Origin: Chrysomallon squamiferum
Lineage: Eukaryota > Mollusca > Gastropoda > Neomphalida > Peltospiridae
Length of the DNA stretch: 47,500 bases
Direction: 5' to 3'
Assembly (NCBI GenBank): GCA_012295275.1
Contig: CM022678.1
Coordinates: forward strand, 2,398,781-2,446,280
In this document: positions 1-11,379 of the stretch, in pieces
How positions within the stretch are numbered: the stretch's first letter is position 1
How the letters are laid out: every line of letters begins with the position of its first letter
Translations under genes and position numbers: made by a program
Notes under the pieces: model-generated
Databases searched by the model: none
Told to the model about the DNA's origin: nothing
The model's input: only the letters and a program-made list of their open reading frames with translations

Positions 1-600
1 TGACATAGATGTGGTGAAAAAAGTAACAAAACAAGGTGTTGAAATAGATGTAATCAAACTCCTTTTTTTGTATCCTTATTCTATAACAGACCAGAAATGC
101 CATTATGTTTTCTAAAACAAGGGGCTGATCCTAATTTAATAGACAATGATAACAATTCTGTTTTACACCAAACAGCAATAAATTGTCACCACACTGATTG
201 AAAAAATTGTTGATGTAAATATTAAAAAAAAACAAAAAAAAAAACAGTCAAGGTGAAACTCGTAATTTAAATATGAACATAACAAAGTAATTTTTTATTT
301 ATTGGAACTCGGAGATGATCCTAATTTAATAGTCAATAACAATAATTCTGTTTTACACCAAGCAAACAGAAATTGTCAGTGCACTGATTAAAAAAGGTAT
401 TGATCTAAATATTAAAAATTCCAGTTGAGGTTACATAAAACATTACAAGGTAACTTTGTATTTACTGGAACATGGAGCTGATCCTACTATATCAGACAAC
501 AATAACAGTTGTGTTTTACATCTAGCAGCTGTTTGTGGAAACTTAAAACTTGTGTGATCTTTGGTTTAAAAAACTGTTGATGTAAATATTATTAATTCCT
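1..600 (+). pseudogene. Decayed ankyrin-repeat array (3' end of an upstream family member)
   Basis: Several ankyrin-like units can be read in shifting frames, with the phrases 'GADPNL', 'DNDNNSVLHQ' and 'IEKIVDVNIKN' that also make up the C-terminal array of the gene at 28.1-34.6 kb. Frame breaks, an A-rich insertion near 225-243 and in-frame stops (for example the TGA after 'CHHTD' near 200) interrupt every frame. The last part (about 480-640) matches 14440-14570, so the copy continues into the duplicated flank that follows. It is most likely the dead 3' end of another ankyrin gene whose 5' part lies outside the window. Confidence 0.75.
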
Positions 601-1047
601 GTGCTTAAAGTTTGAACTGATAAAGTTTGAATAATAGATTTACATGTTTTCTTAACACTATTTTGAGGAATGTATTGACTTTAAATTACACTGAATGATT
701 GTATTGCATAAACATTTTGTTACTGAAATGTAGTTATTGTTGTTGTTGTTCTTTTTCTTCTTCTTATTTATTTATTTATTTCTGTACTTAGTTATATTAT
801 TAGGTAATAATGTTGAATATGAATTTAGTAGATGTGAGGTAGCTTGTTTAATTACTTTCGAAACATTCCTATGAATGAGAGAAAGAAGTAAATTTAAAAA
901 GTTTATTTCATTTCTGTTTTCATTCTAAACACGATATTATTATCTATTATAAATCGTTGGTGTAGTCCAACCCGCTGTCCCGCTCTACTGCTTTCTGTCT
1001 TCGTATTGAAACCAGTTTTCAGAAACGTGATATATTAGAACATTCAG

Positions 1048-1055
1048 TGACGTCA
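1048..1055. promoter_or_regulatory. CRE-like palindrome TGACGTCA
   Basis: A perfect 8-bp CRE/ATF-type palindrome lies in CATTCAGTGACGTCACAGGG. The paralogous block keeps it unchanged at 15007-15014. Because the two blocks are recent duplicates, conservation alone does not show function. Confidence 0.3.
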
Positions 1056-1253
1056 CAGGGTAAGAAGAGTAACACACTGTAATGAAATAAACGGGTGACC
1101 TAGAACGAACTGCAGAAGTACATACAAAAGATTAAAGATGAGATATCTGCCTGTTAGTCTTGTGACATTTATTCACATTAGAGGTAAAAAATTGTAACAT
1201 GACATAAAACAATAAAATGAAATGAAATGAAATAAAATAAAATAAAATAAAAT

Positions 1254-1257
<4 letters not shown>

Positions 1258-1287
<30 letters not shown>

Positions 1288-1328
1288 TGTAGGTATGTAC
1301 GTGTGTGTGTGTGTGTGTGTGTGTGTGT
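1258..1328. repeat. (GTAT)n followed by (GT)n microsatellite
   Basis: About eight GTAT units run into an uninterrupted GT tract, preceded by AAAT/AAAAT repeats at 1215-1252. Confidence 0.95.
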
Positions 1329-1628
1329 TAAGTTATATACAAAAGGACAGTTGATTTAAAGTGTAATAAAATTCTCTAAAAATGAAGAAGAACAACATCT
1401 TTGAATTATAATTTCTGTTTAAGTCAGCTTCAAGATTGTCGGGGATATAAATATTACAACTCAATCACTTATATTTGTAATTCTATGAAACGATATTGCT
1501 TCCCTTGATGAATCCACTGCTTGAAAACATTCTTACTTCTGAGATTGTCATAACGTAACCAGAGAAACACTGTATTGAAATAAACGGGTGACCTAGAACG
1601 AACTGCGCTTGGAAGTATCTATATAAAA

Positions 1629-1681
1629 TTGTGTGTGTGCGTGTGTGTGTGTGCGTGTGTGTGTGTGTGCGCGCGCGCGCC
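1629..1681. repeat. (GT)n/(GC)n microsatellite
   Basis: Alternating purine-pyrimidine tract ending in a run of GC dinucleotides. It creates a spurious Thr-His open frame on the other strand. Confidence 0.95.
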
Positions 1682-2909
1682 TTGGATTCCACGGATCTCG
1701 GATTTCGGAAAATCTGGACTAAATCAGAAAACAAAATCACAAAATTTCAACTTGCAGCCATTTCCAGTTTTTTAAACCTTACCACTGAATAGTACTGTGT
1801 TATTCCGAGTCCCACTGTATGAAGGCAGTAACCCTGTCTCAACTCACTTTCATTCAAGTTAAAAGAACATTTTACAACTGTACCCATAACCATCCTAACC
1901 TAACAATCTTCAGCCAACCTAGCCTACATGTTTCTGCTGTACATTTTCCCATAGTGTTTGACATTTCTTCACATTGTTTTTTTACGTCTGTATATTGTTC
2001 TTACATTATTATGTTACTGTATTAGATAGCTGCTATAAGTACTGAAACAGTATTTCGGTTAATGACAGGGTTAACGTTTGCATTCACGATGTTCAAGAAT
2101 AGGTGCTTCTCCCAATGATTCAGTGAAATCGAGGTTAAACAGAATTACAAACACACACACAAACAAACGCACGCACACACACAGCCACACACACATACAC
2201 ACATACATCTAGCTATGTATCTATCTATATAATAAATTATGTATTCAAATCACTTCTACATTACTGTTTCTCGGAATATTTATAATTCTACAAATCGATA
2301 TTATATAAAATATTATTTTCTACATCACGGGACGACTGTGGATAATTTGTGGAAAATGTGGATAATTTTACTGGATAATATCTGTTCTTATTGACACAAG
2401 TTCATTTTAAAGTGGAAGAGACACAGTTCTGTATACTGACAACCCAACAAATAACGTATTGTTCTATTCAATGTTAAAATTATATACATATCAAATATTT
2501 TATCTGAAACCAGAACATAATTTAACTGTAGAATAAATAAATAAATAAAGAAAGAAAGAAAGAAAGAAGCAGAAACAACTTGAATTTGTCGGCCATTATT
2601 AGATAAGATGACAGGAGTATTAAACTTGAGTTTGTTTGTTTGATTACTTACTTTCCAAATTAATTATAAGAGATCTGCACTTTAGTCACGTGACTTTTAT
2701 TATTATTTTATGCAGAAGAAAAAATACAAATAAATAAAATAAAATAAAATAAAACTCAAATTAAATGAAATGAAGTAAATATTAATAAATAAATAACGCC
2801 TGCCCTAACTTCTCAACACGAAAACTGAGTAGTCTTGTTTGCAGGATGTACAAAATACATCTTCTAACGATAATAATAATTGCGTGTATGTGTGTGTTGT
2901 AAATCTATT

Positions 2910-3224
2910 AGCCGTGACATAACATAGTGAATTTAAAATAATTAACATTCAATCACTACTTTTAATAACGATTTTATTTACTGTAAGAAAAAACGATATA
3001 TTACACACACTTGTACACTGCACATATCTTTCTGAGCAAGTATTCAAACTAGTTTATATTTAGAACTGATTTGTAATCATACAGATATCGTCACACAGTA
3101 ACAGACTACGTGCACACCTGTGTAGTGTTGTCTTACAAAAATTCACGGACCGAGCAGACAGCGTAGAATTAGTGACAATTCGTTAGTTGACAAGATTCCG
3201 ATTTTATTTCGATTCCTACTACAG
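2910..3224 (+). promoter_or_regulatory. Putative promoter / 5' UTR exon block, copy 1
   Basis: This 315-bp block ends in CTACTACAG followed by GTAGGC, a good splice donor. The same block, 315 and 314 bp long, occurs at 16436-16750 and 17659-17972, each time ending at the same donor. In each case it sits upstream of a family gene or its exon array. There is no ATG-initiated open frame, so it would be a non-coding first exon plus upstream promoter. Its role is inferred from position and the donor only. Confidence 0.35.
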
Positions 3225-3464
3225 GTAGGCAAACCCTAAACTGTACCGTTTTTAGAAGTGACTGTTGATTGTTTATTTAGAATTTAATACTTAAAATTTT
3301 CAATGGCGATTCTGCACACTACCATCCGACACTCGGTTTTTGTTTCAGATTTCATTTAAAAACAATTATGAACTAATAAAATTCCAATATTTCTATCATT
3401 AACTTTTTGCATTGTTGTAGTACTTCGTATCTGTTAATGCGCGCACTGATATTACTGACTAAAA

Positions 3465-3640
3465 AGTATGCTATATTTAATGTATGGATGCCGGAAGTAG
3501 GCCTGAGGACAGACTAGTTTCGTTTCCAAACGCTGTGATCGAATTTTTCTGCCTTGCAAATCAGTGACTGTCTTTGCGCTGTATTAACTTGCCGTAGTTT
3601 TAGAAACGCATGAACAGGGCAGCAGTGAGGGTTCAGTTAT
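3465..3640 (+). promoter_or_regulatory. Candidate core promoter with ETS- and IRF-like sites
   Basis: A TATATTTAA box-like element near 3471 is followed by CCGGAAGT (3491-3498, ETS consensus) and AGTTTCGTTTCC (3516-3527, two GAAAC half-sites on the other strand, close to an IRF element but with one base less spacing). The copy at about 17000-17130 keeps all three. No downstream start is demonstrable. Confidence 0.25.
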
Positions 3641-3700
3641 CCCATGAAGCAGTCGATATAGGAATAAAATGCCTACGGAATAAACTGATTATTTAAATAT

Positions 3701-4277
3701 TAAAAATTATTATTAAAATATTGCTCCTGATGTAAATCAGTCTGTTCAAGAAGTTTCAAAAAGTGTAGACATTGATTAAAACTAAATTCAATAGAGAACG
3801 TTTAGTCAACTTTAATAACCCACGTTAATTTCATATGTATTGATTTGGTATACTAATAATTTAATATTGAACTATAGATATTCCTTTCAAAATAATAATA
3901 ATAATAATAATAATAAATCAGTAAATAAATAAATAAATAACGAAATAAATAAAAATGGCTGATTGAACAAAGAAAAAATATACAAAGAATATACTTAATT
4001 TGGAAGCTTAATATGAAATTTCTAATTATAATTCACTTTTGTGAAGGTCAGATAATATTCACATTAGCCAATGTCTCGACTTCATTAAACGAAAATTTTA
4101 TTATTTATTAAATTACACCCCTATCATGAATCATATCAAAACATAAATACTACGAGGCCAATAATTTTGTAAACTTCACAATGAAATGTTCATTATTAAA
4201 CTTAATGTTTTCGCTGTCGTTTGGAGAAGCACTCGGAGAATTTTAAGAAGCACGAGTAAATCTGTGGGTGATACAAG
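3701..4277. other. Non-coding spacer with AAT/AAAT repeats
   Basis: No coding signal. It contains an (AAT)n/(AAAT)n tract at 3893-3950. The part from about 4050 to 4215 is paralogous to 20690-20880. Confidence 0.6.
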
Positions 4278-4402
4278 TAGACTGTGTCTTCTGGACAAAA
4301 CAGAGGAATAGCTGAGAAACACACAATCTCAGAGTCAGAACTTGCCCTAGTCAGCAAACCATCACCCAGTAAAAAGAAGAAAAAGAGCAAATTCTAAACG
4401 AG
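4278..4402 (+). pseudogene. Degenerate copy (E1) of the basic SP-K/R cassette exon
   Basis: The segment ends in AACGAG followed by GTAAGA and resembles the intact exons at 23050, 25803 and 27029. It retains the codons for 'PSPSKKKKKS' and the flanking intron text. Read in the phase of the intact copies, it has a TAG near 4317 and a TAA (4395-4397) just before the donor, so it cannot add coding sequence to gene A. Translation of gene A therefore most likely begins at 5933. Confidence 0.55.
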
Positions 4403-4599
4403 GTAAGACAAATTAATTAGAAATGAGATTTTTCATTGATAACATTCTGGCCTATATGCTTTCATGAGTATTTTTATGTAATATTTTATTATTTTAAAAC
4501 ATATTTTAAGATTTTATTTCTACAAACAAATTAAGAACAGGAGATACAAGGCTATAACTGCAGAAGAATAGTTCTTGTACAACATAATTATGTTTAATC

Positions 4600-5590
4600 A
4601 ACAAATTAACACTATATATTAGTAAAACCATTCACATATTATGTTTATATTTGTCTTGTTTTCATGACAAAACTGAGAATATAACTTAGTAAAACTAATC
4701 ACAAGTTCCTTTATATTTCTATTATTTATATAACATAATGTAATGCAGATGATAAAACCAAGAATATAATTTAGTCAATTATATTATATCTATATGTGTG
4801 TTGTTTATATAACGAAATTTAGTACAGTTGACAAAACTAATAATACAACTTAGTACAACTATTCACATGTTATGTTCATATTTGTTTTGTTTACATGACA
4901 TAATTTAGCACAGATGACAAAACTAAGAATATAAGATAAGTCGAGCTATTGATGTCATATTTATATTTGTGTTGTTTATATGACATCATTTGATAAAGTT
5001 GACAACATAAAAAATAGAACTTCTTAACATTGTTGACATGTTATGTTTAAATTTGTATGGTTTATATAACACAATGTTGTACAGATGAAAAAACACAAGA
5101 ATATAACGTAGTAGAGGTATTGATGTTATATCTATATTTGAGTTGTTTTTATATTATAATTCAGTACAGTTAACAAACGCATAACATAACTAAATAAAAC
5201 TATTAATATATTACATTTATAATTCTCTTATTTATATAACATAATTTCTTACAGCTGACAAAACTAAATGTTATTCACAAGTTATATTTATATTTATTTT
5301 GTTTACATGACATATTTAGTACAGTTTACAAAACTAAGAATATAACTTAGGAAAACTATGCTCATATTATTTTTATAATGGTATTGTTTACACAATAATT
5401 TAGAAGTGTTGATTAAACTAAGAATATAACACAGTAAATCTATTCATTTGTTATGTTTATATTTGTACTGCTTATACAACATAATTCAGTAGAGCTGACA
5501 AAACTAAGAATATAACTTGATAGAACTATTCTCATATTACATTTATAATTGACTTCTTTATATAGTATAATTTAGTACGATTGTTAAACT
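4600..5590. repeat. Intronic tandem repeat, roughly 80-100 bp degenerate unit
   Basis: The unit contains ACAAAACTAAGAATATAAC, then ACTATTCACATGTTATGTTT, then TTTATATAACATAATTTAGT. It recurs about ten times here and again at 22430-22540, 23690-24300, 25140-25520 and 26120-26510, always between the small cassette exons or between E1 and gene A. Confidence 0.8.
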
Positions 5591-5922
5591 TTGTTTTTCA
5601 CTTTACTTTGTGTACGCAGACTGATGAACATGTGTGTTTTGAGTATGAAAAATGCAACAAAAGTAATGTTGATGACCCGCATATCCTGAAACCTAAAATA
5701 ATCGCAACGCAGTAACTTTCATTGTCTCTTGTTACATTGCACAGCTTTAAATTATTTCCCGTCATTTCTAAAAACTGTTCCCTTGATATTTACCATGTGA
5801 CTTTGTAATATTTAGAAACAACTGAGACAACTCTAGTAAATCTCTGTGTGTGCTTCTGGGCAGTTTATTAAATAAAGCCTTCCTTTTCTTCTATATCAAA
5901 AATCATTAATATATATTTCCAG

Positions 5923-6077
5923 CTCAGCCAATATGGATGACAATAATCAGAGATCAAATGTTTTCGGTAGCACCGAGGATGTTCATTCCTTATCCAATAT
6001 CGTAGAAAATCTTTCCAGAAACAATATCATACCTGATTCTTCCCAAGGCATAAATATACAAATAAATCATCATTATG
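5923..6077 (+). CDS. Gene A exon 1 (coding from 5933)
   Basis: The acceptor is TATATTTCCAG at 5912-5922 and the donor TATG/GTAATA follows 6077. The acceptor frame (C|TCA GCC AAT ATG) is open upstream of the ATG and accepts a phase-2 exon. Exon and flanks are paralogous to 28114-28244: both share SANMDD at the start and a HHY ending. Confidence 0.7.
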
Positions 6078-7624
6078 GTAATAGCATATTATTTGCCTTT
6101 TCGTTTGGAAATTCTAAACAAAATTTGTATTTATATTTGTTCCAAAACATTTATTCATTATACTGTTTTTATGGATAATTCTAAACTGATGTAATAACTA
6201 TTTATATCTGTAACTGTCGTTAAACATTCATTCATTCGCTATATCCGTAACAGTGCAATATATTAACAGACTGTTTATTGTTTTGAATAGCTTTTGTAAA
6301 CTGACACTTTTCTGATTTAAATTAATAATATATTTACAATTTAAAGGATTTTATGTGCTGTGTGACAGATGAAAACAGTATGACTATTTAAATTATTTGT
6401 GTATTGGCCATTAATTTTATTTTTATGTTGTAAAATAATGCTGAGGTCAGGAGTCATAACATTTGTTTGTAATTAGTTAATATTATTAACAAATTTGTTA
6501 AAGAATATATTGCCTAATTCAGTAATACTGTTTAAACAGATTGTATTATTCTGCATGTTACTATATATATATATATATATATATAGAAGAAAAACCCTTT
6601 TTCTGTATTTCAAACACTGCTACTATATCCAAAAATTATATCTAATTCTCAGCAGGTTTGAGGTAATATAATTTTTGGAAATTATGCATTGAAGTTGTGA
6701 ATTATAAAAATGTACTTACTCTGTTTCATTGCAGGACCACAGACAATCAACTCTGAATTTTGTCAAGCAGGAAATAGCAATGTTATTGGTAAGTTAAAAA
6801 GTTTTTCTCTTCTCTACATGTTTAATGAATAACAGAATACACATCATAATAGTCATGAATTTATTTTCTATAAGTGTCATAACATTCCCAAATGGATTAT
6901 CATAAAGCTGTTATCACAATAATAAAATAAATATCTCTGATTAGAAGTAAAATGGCAGCCCATATTAGATTTCATGAATTAGGTTCCTTGTTGACAACTG
7001 TTGATGACTAAACATTTCCACTTCCCAACAGCGAAGTGAAACAGAACACTATAGCAAATACGAAGAGTTAAATATTATAAAATTCCACAAAGACTATTAC
7101 AAACTGGGGACCATTTATTAGATAGATGTACACTGAGAGAGTAATGTCTGTAGACATTCCTCTTTTATAAAGCTGGTGGGGAGTTCTCATATTTTTTTCA
7201 CAATTTCTTAATGGATGAAAACTCTAATCATCAGGCAAGTTCATGTCATCAAACTCATTCAGTGTTTTCTGACTTTTAGAAGTCATTTTACTGCAGTGCT
7301 GACCTCCTAGCAAATACTTTTGTTAGACTGATCTAGATTTTCTTCTAGTAACAAATCCAGTCAAATCAATTTATCATAACAAGTTAACAAGTCAAATATT
7401 TTTGGCTACTTTTTGTTAGAAAATACAAACGTGTTAATATTTCATTACTTTATTTTTGATTAATGTATGCATTATTAGTTAACAAAGTAAAACTGATCTA
7501 GGTTTTCTTTTTAAACTGTTAATATATCTCAACATGAATTAAACAAGACTATATGCCAGTCATTATTATCATCTGTAAATACTGAAATACAGTGCAATGT
7601 ACATGAAACAACAACAACAACAGC

Positions 7625-7673
<49 letters not shown>

Positions 7674-9722
7674 TTTAGGCTTTCATTAATACAGTACACA
7701 TTAATTGTACAGTCCACTTTAATCATTCTGTTTTACTCATCATCAATAATACAAACTTACATGTGTTATTTTTATATTTCAGTAAATAATGACGGACAAG
7801 CTTCCAATATTAGAGGTATTTTATTATTATTTGTTTAGTTTTCATTACATTTGACTTGTATTGATAACAAATTAACAATTTACAAACTTTTGTCTGCTTT
7901 TTCTTATAAAATACACACTTGTTATTATTTGAATATTTTAGTTTTACTATTATAATTATTGTGTTGACCATTATTTATTTTAATGTTGCTGAGGTCAAGA
8001 GTCATACCATCTGTTTGTAATTAGTTAATATTATTAAACACATTTGTTAAAACATTGTTGATATTTATCAGGCAGGAGATAACAATGTAATTAGTAAGAT
8101 TAAAAACTGAAAGTTTTCTCTTCTCTTCTGAACAACAGAATACACGTAACAATAGTCATGAATTTATTTTCTGTAAGTGCCATAACATTCGAAAATGGAT
8201 TATCATAAGATTGTTATCACACAAATAAAATAAAAATCTTTGATTAGAAGTTGAATAGTAGCCCATATTAAATTTCATGAATTAGTTTCCTTATTCAAAA
8301 CATTTCCACTTCCCAACAGCGAAGTCAAAGATAACACTACAGGAAATACTCATGAAATCTGCAAAAAGTATCAGAAATGGGGGACCTTTTGCTTGATAGC
8401 TGTTTGTATACATTCCTGTTTTATAAACCTGGTGAGGGGTTGTCATATTTTGGTTCACACTTTCTTAATGGATGAAAAAACTAATCACCAGGCAAGTTCA
8501 TGTCACAAGCACATTCGGTGTTTTGTGACTTTTTGAAGTCATTTTACTACAGTGCAGACTTTCTAGCAACTAATTAGCTACATTTTACCGTAACTAAACT
8601 ATTTATCTTTCAATAAATCGAAGAAATAAAAATTTCTTTTCATATATTTTTACACGTTTATTTTGGTATCAAATACAATGGATTATATAGACATGTCGTG
8701 ATCTGCCATTCACCGCAATTGCACAGTTGCTCTCAAAAGAACCAAAATTTTAACGCTCCGCTGATAACACCTCTGGATTTGAACTGTGTTTTTTATTACA
8801 CTGATTCTAAAATCATTATCATTAACGTTTTAAATTTTGAAAATGTGCTTACTCAAAGTCAGATTTTAGCAGTAAATATATCCCTCGTTGTATGTATGTA
8901 TGTGTATATATAGATATATGAAAACTGACTTTCAGCATGTACATTTTCAAAACATAGTCATCTGATTTGTATTTCCTTGACTGATAACGAGTCATATGCA
9001 GACATGCATACATGTATACTAAACAAACATATAATTTAAACATGTAGTTTGCTGAACAGTGTAACACACACTGGTTACAAAATACTAGTTATTGGTTGAT
9101 TTTTTTATCTTCAATATTACAATCCTTTTTACCAACATTATGAAATTACTACACACACTCAGAGTAGTTCGTAGACTGATCTACATCTTCTTCTTCTAAA
9201 AAAATGTCTTTCAAATGAGTTTATTACAGATTCTAAATTCAAAATGTTTGAACAGAAAGCTAGGTGTCTAATCAGTAATATCTCCGCATTTCAGATCCGA
9301 ATACGGAAGGAGTGGAACAGAATATAGCTCTACGTTTACAAGTTGTAGAAACAGCGCTTACGGATGGAGTTCCAATAGACAATATTAACAAAGAAGGTGA
9401 AACACCTCTTATTACAGTTCTGAAAATGAAAAATACTAAATTAGCTTTGCTATATTTGCAACATGGAGCTAATCCTAATGCTAAAGACAAACATGGCAAT
9501 TTTGTTCTACATCTAGCAGCTGAACTTGGAGATATAGAAATTGTGAAAACTTTGATTGAAAAAATGGTTGATGTAAATATTAAAGACAGTAGAGGAGAAT
9601 GTCCTTTAATAATAGCTCTTAAATGTAAACATTTAGAAGTTGTTTCGTGTTTATTGCATCATGGAGCTGATGCTCATGCAAAAGACAAAGATGGCAATAG
9701 TGTTTTCCACTTATTAACTTAA
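5933..9722 (+). CDS. Gene A: short ankyrin-repeat protein sharing its N terminus with the STAND gene (spliced, 4 exons)
   Basis: The spliced model is 5933-6077, 6735-6788, 7783-7815 and 9295-9722, about 219 aa. Every junction is GT-AG and all three introns are phase 1, so the frame stays open. ATG 5933 has A at -3 and G at +4. Residues 1-48 are a Ser/Asn-rich head ending NHHY. Exon 2 adds a short Asn/Gln-rich segment (QAGNSNVI). The last 141 residues are ankyrin repeats (about four), with GETPL, LYLQHGANPNAKD, LHLAAELGDIEIVKTLIEK and CLLHHGADAHAKD. The P-loop NTPase present in the paralogue downstream is absent. The stop follows 'VFHLLT', and decayed ankyrin units continue beyond it, so the array is shortened. 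Ankyrin repeats bind proteins. A regulator or decoy of the STAND paralogue is an inference; a dying gene is also possible. Confidence 0.7.
6735..6788 (+). CDS. Gene A exon 2 (54 nt, phase 1-1)
   Basis: The acceptor is CATTGCAG and the donor ATTG/GTAAGT. It encodes PQTINSEFCQAGNSNVI plus split codons for G and V. It aligns at its 3' end with the last part of the 126-nt exon at 29493-29618. Confidence 0.65.
7609..7672. repeat. (AAC)n/(AAT)n microsatellite in gene A intron 2
   Basis: Uninterrupted AAT run after a few AAC/AGC units. It produces a poly-Ile frame on the other strand. Confidence 0.95.
7783..7815 (+). CDS. Gene A exon 3, 33-nt micro-exon
   Basis: The acceptor is TATATTTCAG and the donor TAGAG/GTATTT. 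It encodes NNDGQASNIR between split codons. It has exactly the length and phase (1-1) of the micro-exon at 30055-30087, with related flanking introns. Confidence 0.65.
7960..8560 (+). repeat. Intragenic duplication of gene A exon 2 region, with exon relic
   Basis: The text from GACCATTATTTATT to about 8560 repeats 6410-7300 (shared: GCTGAGGTCA, TTTGTAATTAGTTAATATTA, GGATTATCATAA, TTCCCAACAGCGAAGT). A relic of exon 2 remains at about 8072-8093. It has an AG before it and GTAAGA after it and encodes AGDNNVI, but its 5' half is lost and the phase no longer fits. It is therefore a broken duplicate exon. Confidence 0.7.
9295..9722 (+). CDS. Gene A exon 4, ankyrin repeats
   Basis: The acceptor is CCGCATTTCAG at 9284-9294. 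The frame runs DPNTEGVEQNIAL... to TAA at 9720-9722. An internal GTG at 9312 is not the likely start, because the frame is open back to the acceptor. The ankyrin consensus (GETPL, LLYLQHGA, LHLAAELGD) is clear. Confidence 0.8.
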
Positions 9723-10010
9723 CAAGGGAATATATAAACTGTGACAAAACTGGATTGTAAACGATTTTGATGTAAATATTAAAAACTCAACAGCGGAAAC
9801 TGCTCTTTTTACAGTATAAACAAAACAAAGTACTTTTACTGGAACATGCCGCTGATCCTAATTCAACAGAAAATGATAACAATTATGTTTTACACCGATC
9901 CGTAGGGCATGGAAATATAGAAATTGTGATAACACCAATTGAAAAAAAAACTGCTGCCGTAAATATTTTAAACAGTAAAAGTGAAACGCCCCTTCGAGAA
10001 GCATCAAGTT
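9723..10010 (+). pseudogene. Decayed ankyrin repeats after the gene A stop
   Basis: Phrases such as 'NDFDVNIKNSTAET' (9760-9800), 'LLEHAADPNSTENDNN' and 'GHGNIEIVITPIEK' are recognisable but frameshifted. They extend the ankyrin array of gene A past its stop and show that the gene was once longer. Confidence 0.7.
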
Positions 10011-10164
10011 GAATTTCATTCACTTTACATGTCATTTAGTGACAATCAGCAAGAGAAATTTGTTTACATTACTGACAGCGACAAATTATAACACTAATCA
10101 ATCAAGACATACCTCACACTGATGTTAATTAACCGTTACGCTAGTATTGTCAATGCTGAGTGTA

Positions 10165-10345
10165 ATACGGCCTCCAGAATAATTAATAAAGTAAATGTAA
10201 ATAAAATTAGGATTATGTTTAATTGATAATGTTTACATTTATATATTTAGTAATTATAAATAAGTGAATAATTAATAAACTGAATGTAAGTTTTAATTAG
10301 TTATATGTTTTGCTAATAATGTTTACATTTATCTGTTTGGCATTG
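10165..10345. repeat. Two copies of a ~100-bp AT-rich unit (paralogous to 35985-36450)
   Basis: The unit is AATAATTAATAAA, then AATGTAA, then ATTAG and AATGTTTACATTTATxT. The corresponding 3' flank of gene B has five to six copies. Confidence 0.65.
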
Positions 10346-10445
10346 AAGTGAAGGTGCATTTAAACTGATTTAATCTATGTCAAAACATTTTATTACTGCC
10401 TTTATTTTATTTATAAATCTCTTAATTCAAACTATTTTGTGATGA

Positions 10446-10448
<3 letters not shown>

Positions 10449-10490
<42 letters not shown>

Positions 10491-10747
10491 GTTATTATTA
10501 TTAATTGAATGATCGTATTTTATAAATAGCTTGCTAATTATTATTATTTTTTTTTTTTTTAAATGGTCATGTTGTTTCTTTCCTTGCAGAAATTATTTCA
10601 TACATAATATTTTTTATTTATTTGAAATTATTGTTAAGTATTTTTAATACTTGGCTATTATGTACAATTAATATTTTTCATACCTTTGTTTTATCATGAT
10701 ACACTAAATAAAAAAGAAAGAATTCATATTTTTAAAAATATATTTAG

Positions 10748-10836
<89 letters not shown>

Positions 10837-10846
10837 TTATTATTAT
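10449..10846. repeat. (ATT)n microsatellites
   Basis: Two long ATT tracts, 10449-10503 and 10750-10846, separated by AT-rich text with candidate AATAAA signals (for example near 10705). Confidence 0.95.
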
Positions 10847-11379
10847 TGAGTACTGAGTATTGGTCAATGAAAAAATCCTTATTAGTGTTTTAATTTTAGT
10901 TTATAATTATGCCAAAGAGAAAACAAACAAACAAAAACAAAAACCTAAAAAGAGAGAAGAATCAATTGTTTTTAATACATTGATGTAAATATTTTAAAAA
11001 CATATATTTTCTTGCCTTTGTATACAATTATTTTACATGTAATCATTTTATAACAACAACAACAACAACAATAATAATAACAACAACAACAATAGTAATA
11101 ATAGTAATAGATAAGAAAAAGAGTTGTTAAATGAGTAAGTACTAAATCTGAATGTTGTTGAATTGAATTAAATTAAAGTAAAATTACCGTACGATTAATT
11201 ACTTTTAGATTTTTGTAGTATGTTTTGTAATGATAATTATTATTATTACAATGTGTACTCTAATTGCATTGACAATTAACAAAATAAAAATGATATGTAA
11301 ATAGCAATTACTTTCGTTTTCTTTATTACTTTAAGTATGTTTCCTGTATTGTTAAAGAAAAAATACACTACAGTGGAAT

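Larger units (their letters stand above)
601..3700. repeat. Segmental duplication block, copy 1
   Basis: This gene-free stretch aligns by eye with 14545-17165 and in part (2453-3240) with 17166-17990. Long near-identical tracts include 820-1115 with 14780-15072 and 2910-3660 with 16436-17165. It holds a CRE-like palindrome, simple repeats and a splice-donor-bearing block described separately. A short stretch at 1569-1608 repeats 1075-1115 within the block. Confidence 0.85.

Noticed and set aside
1483-1740. 85-codon minus-strand frame with a Thr-His run
   Set aside because: GT/GC microsatellite. The rest has no domain, and the plus-strand text is part of a duplicated flank.
9272-9499. 75-codon minus-strand frame opposite gene A exon 4
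   Set aside because: Shadow of the ankyrin exon.
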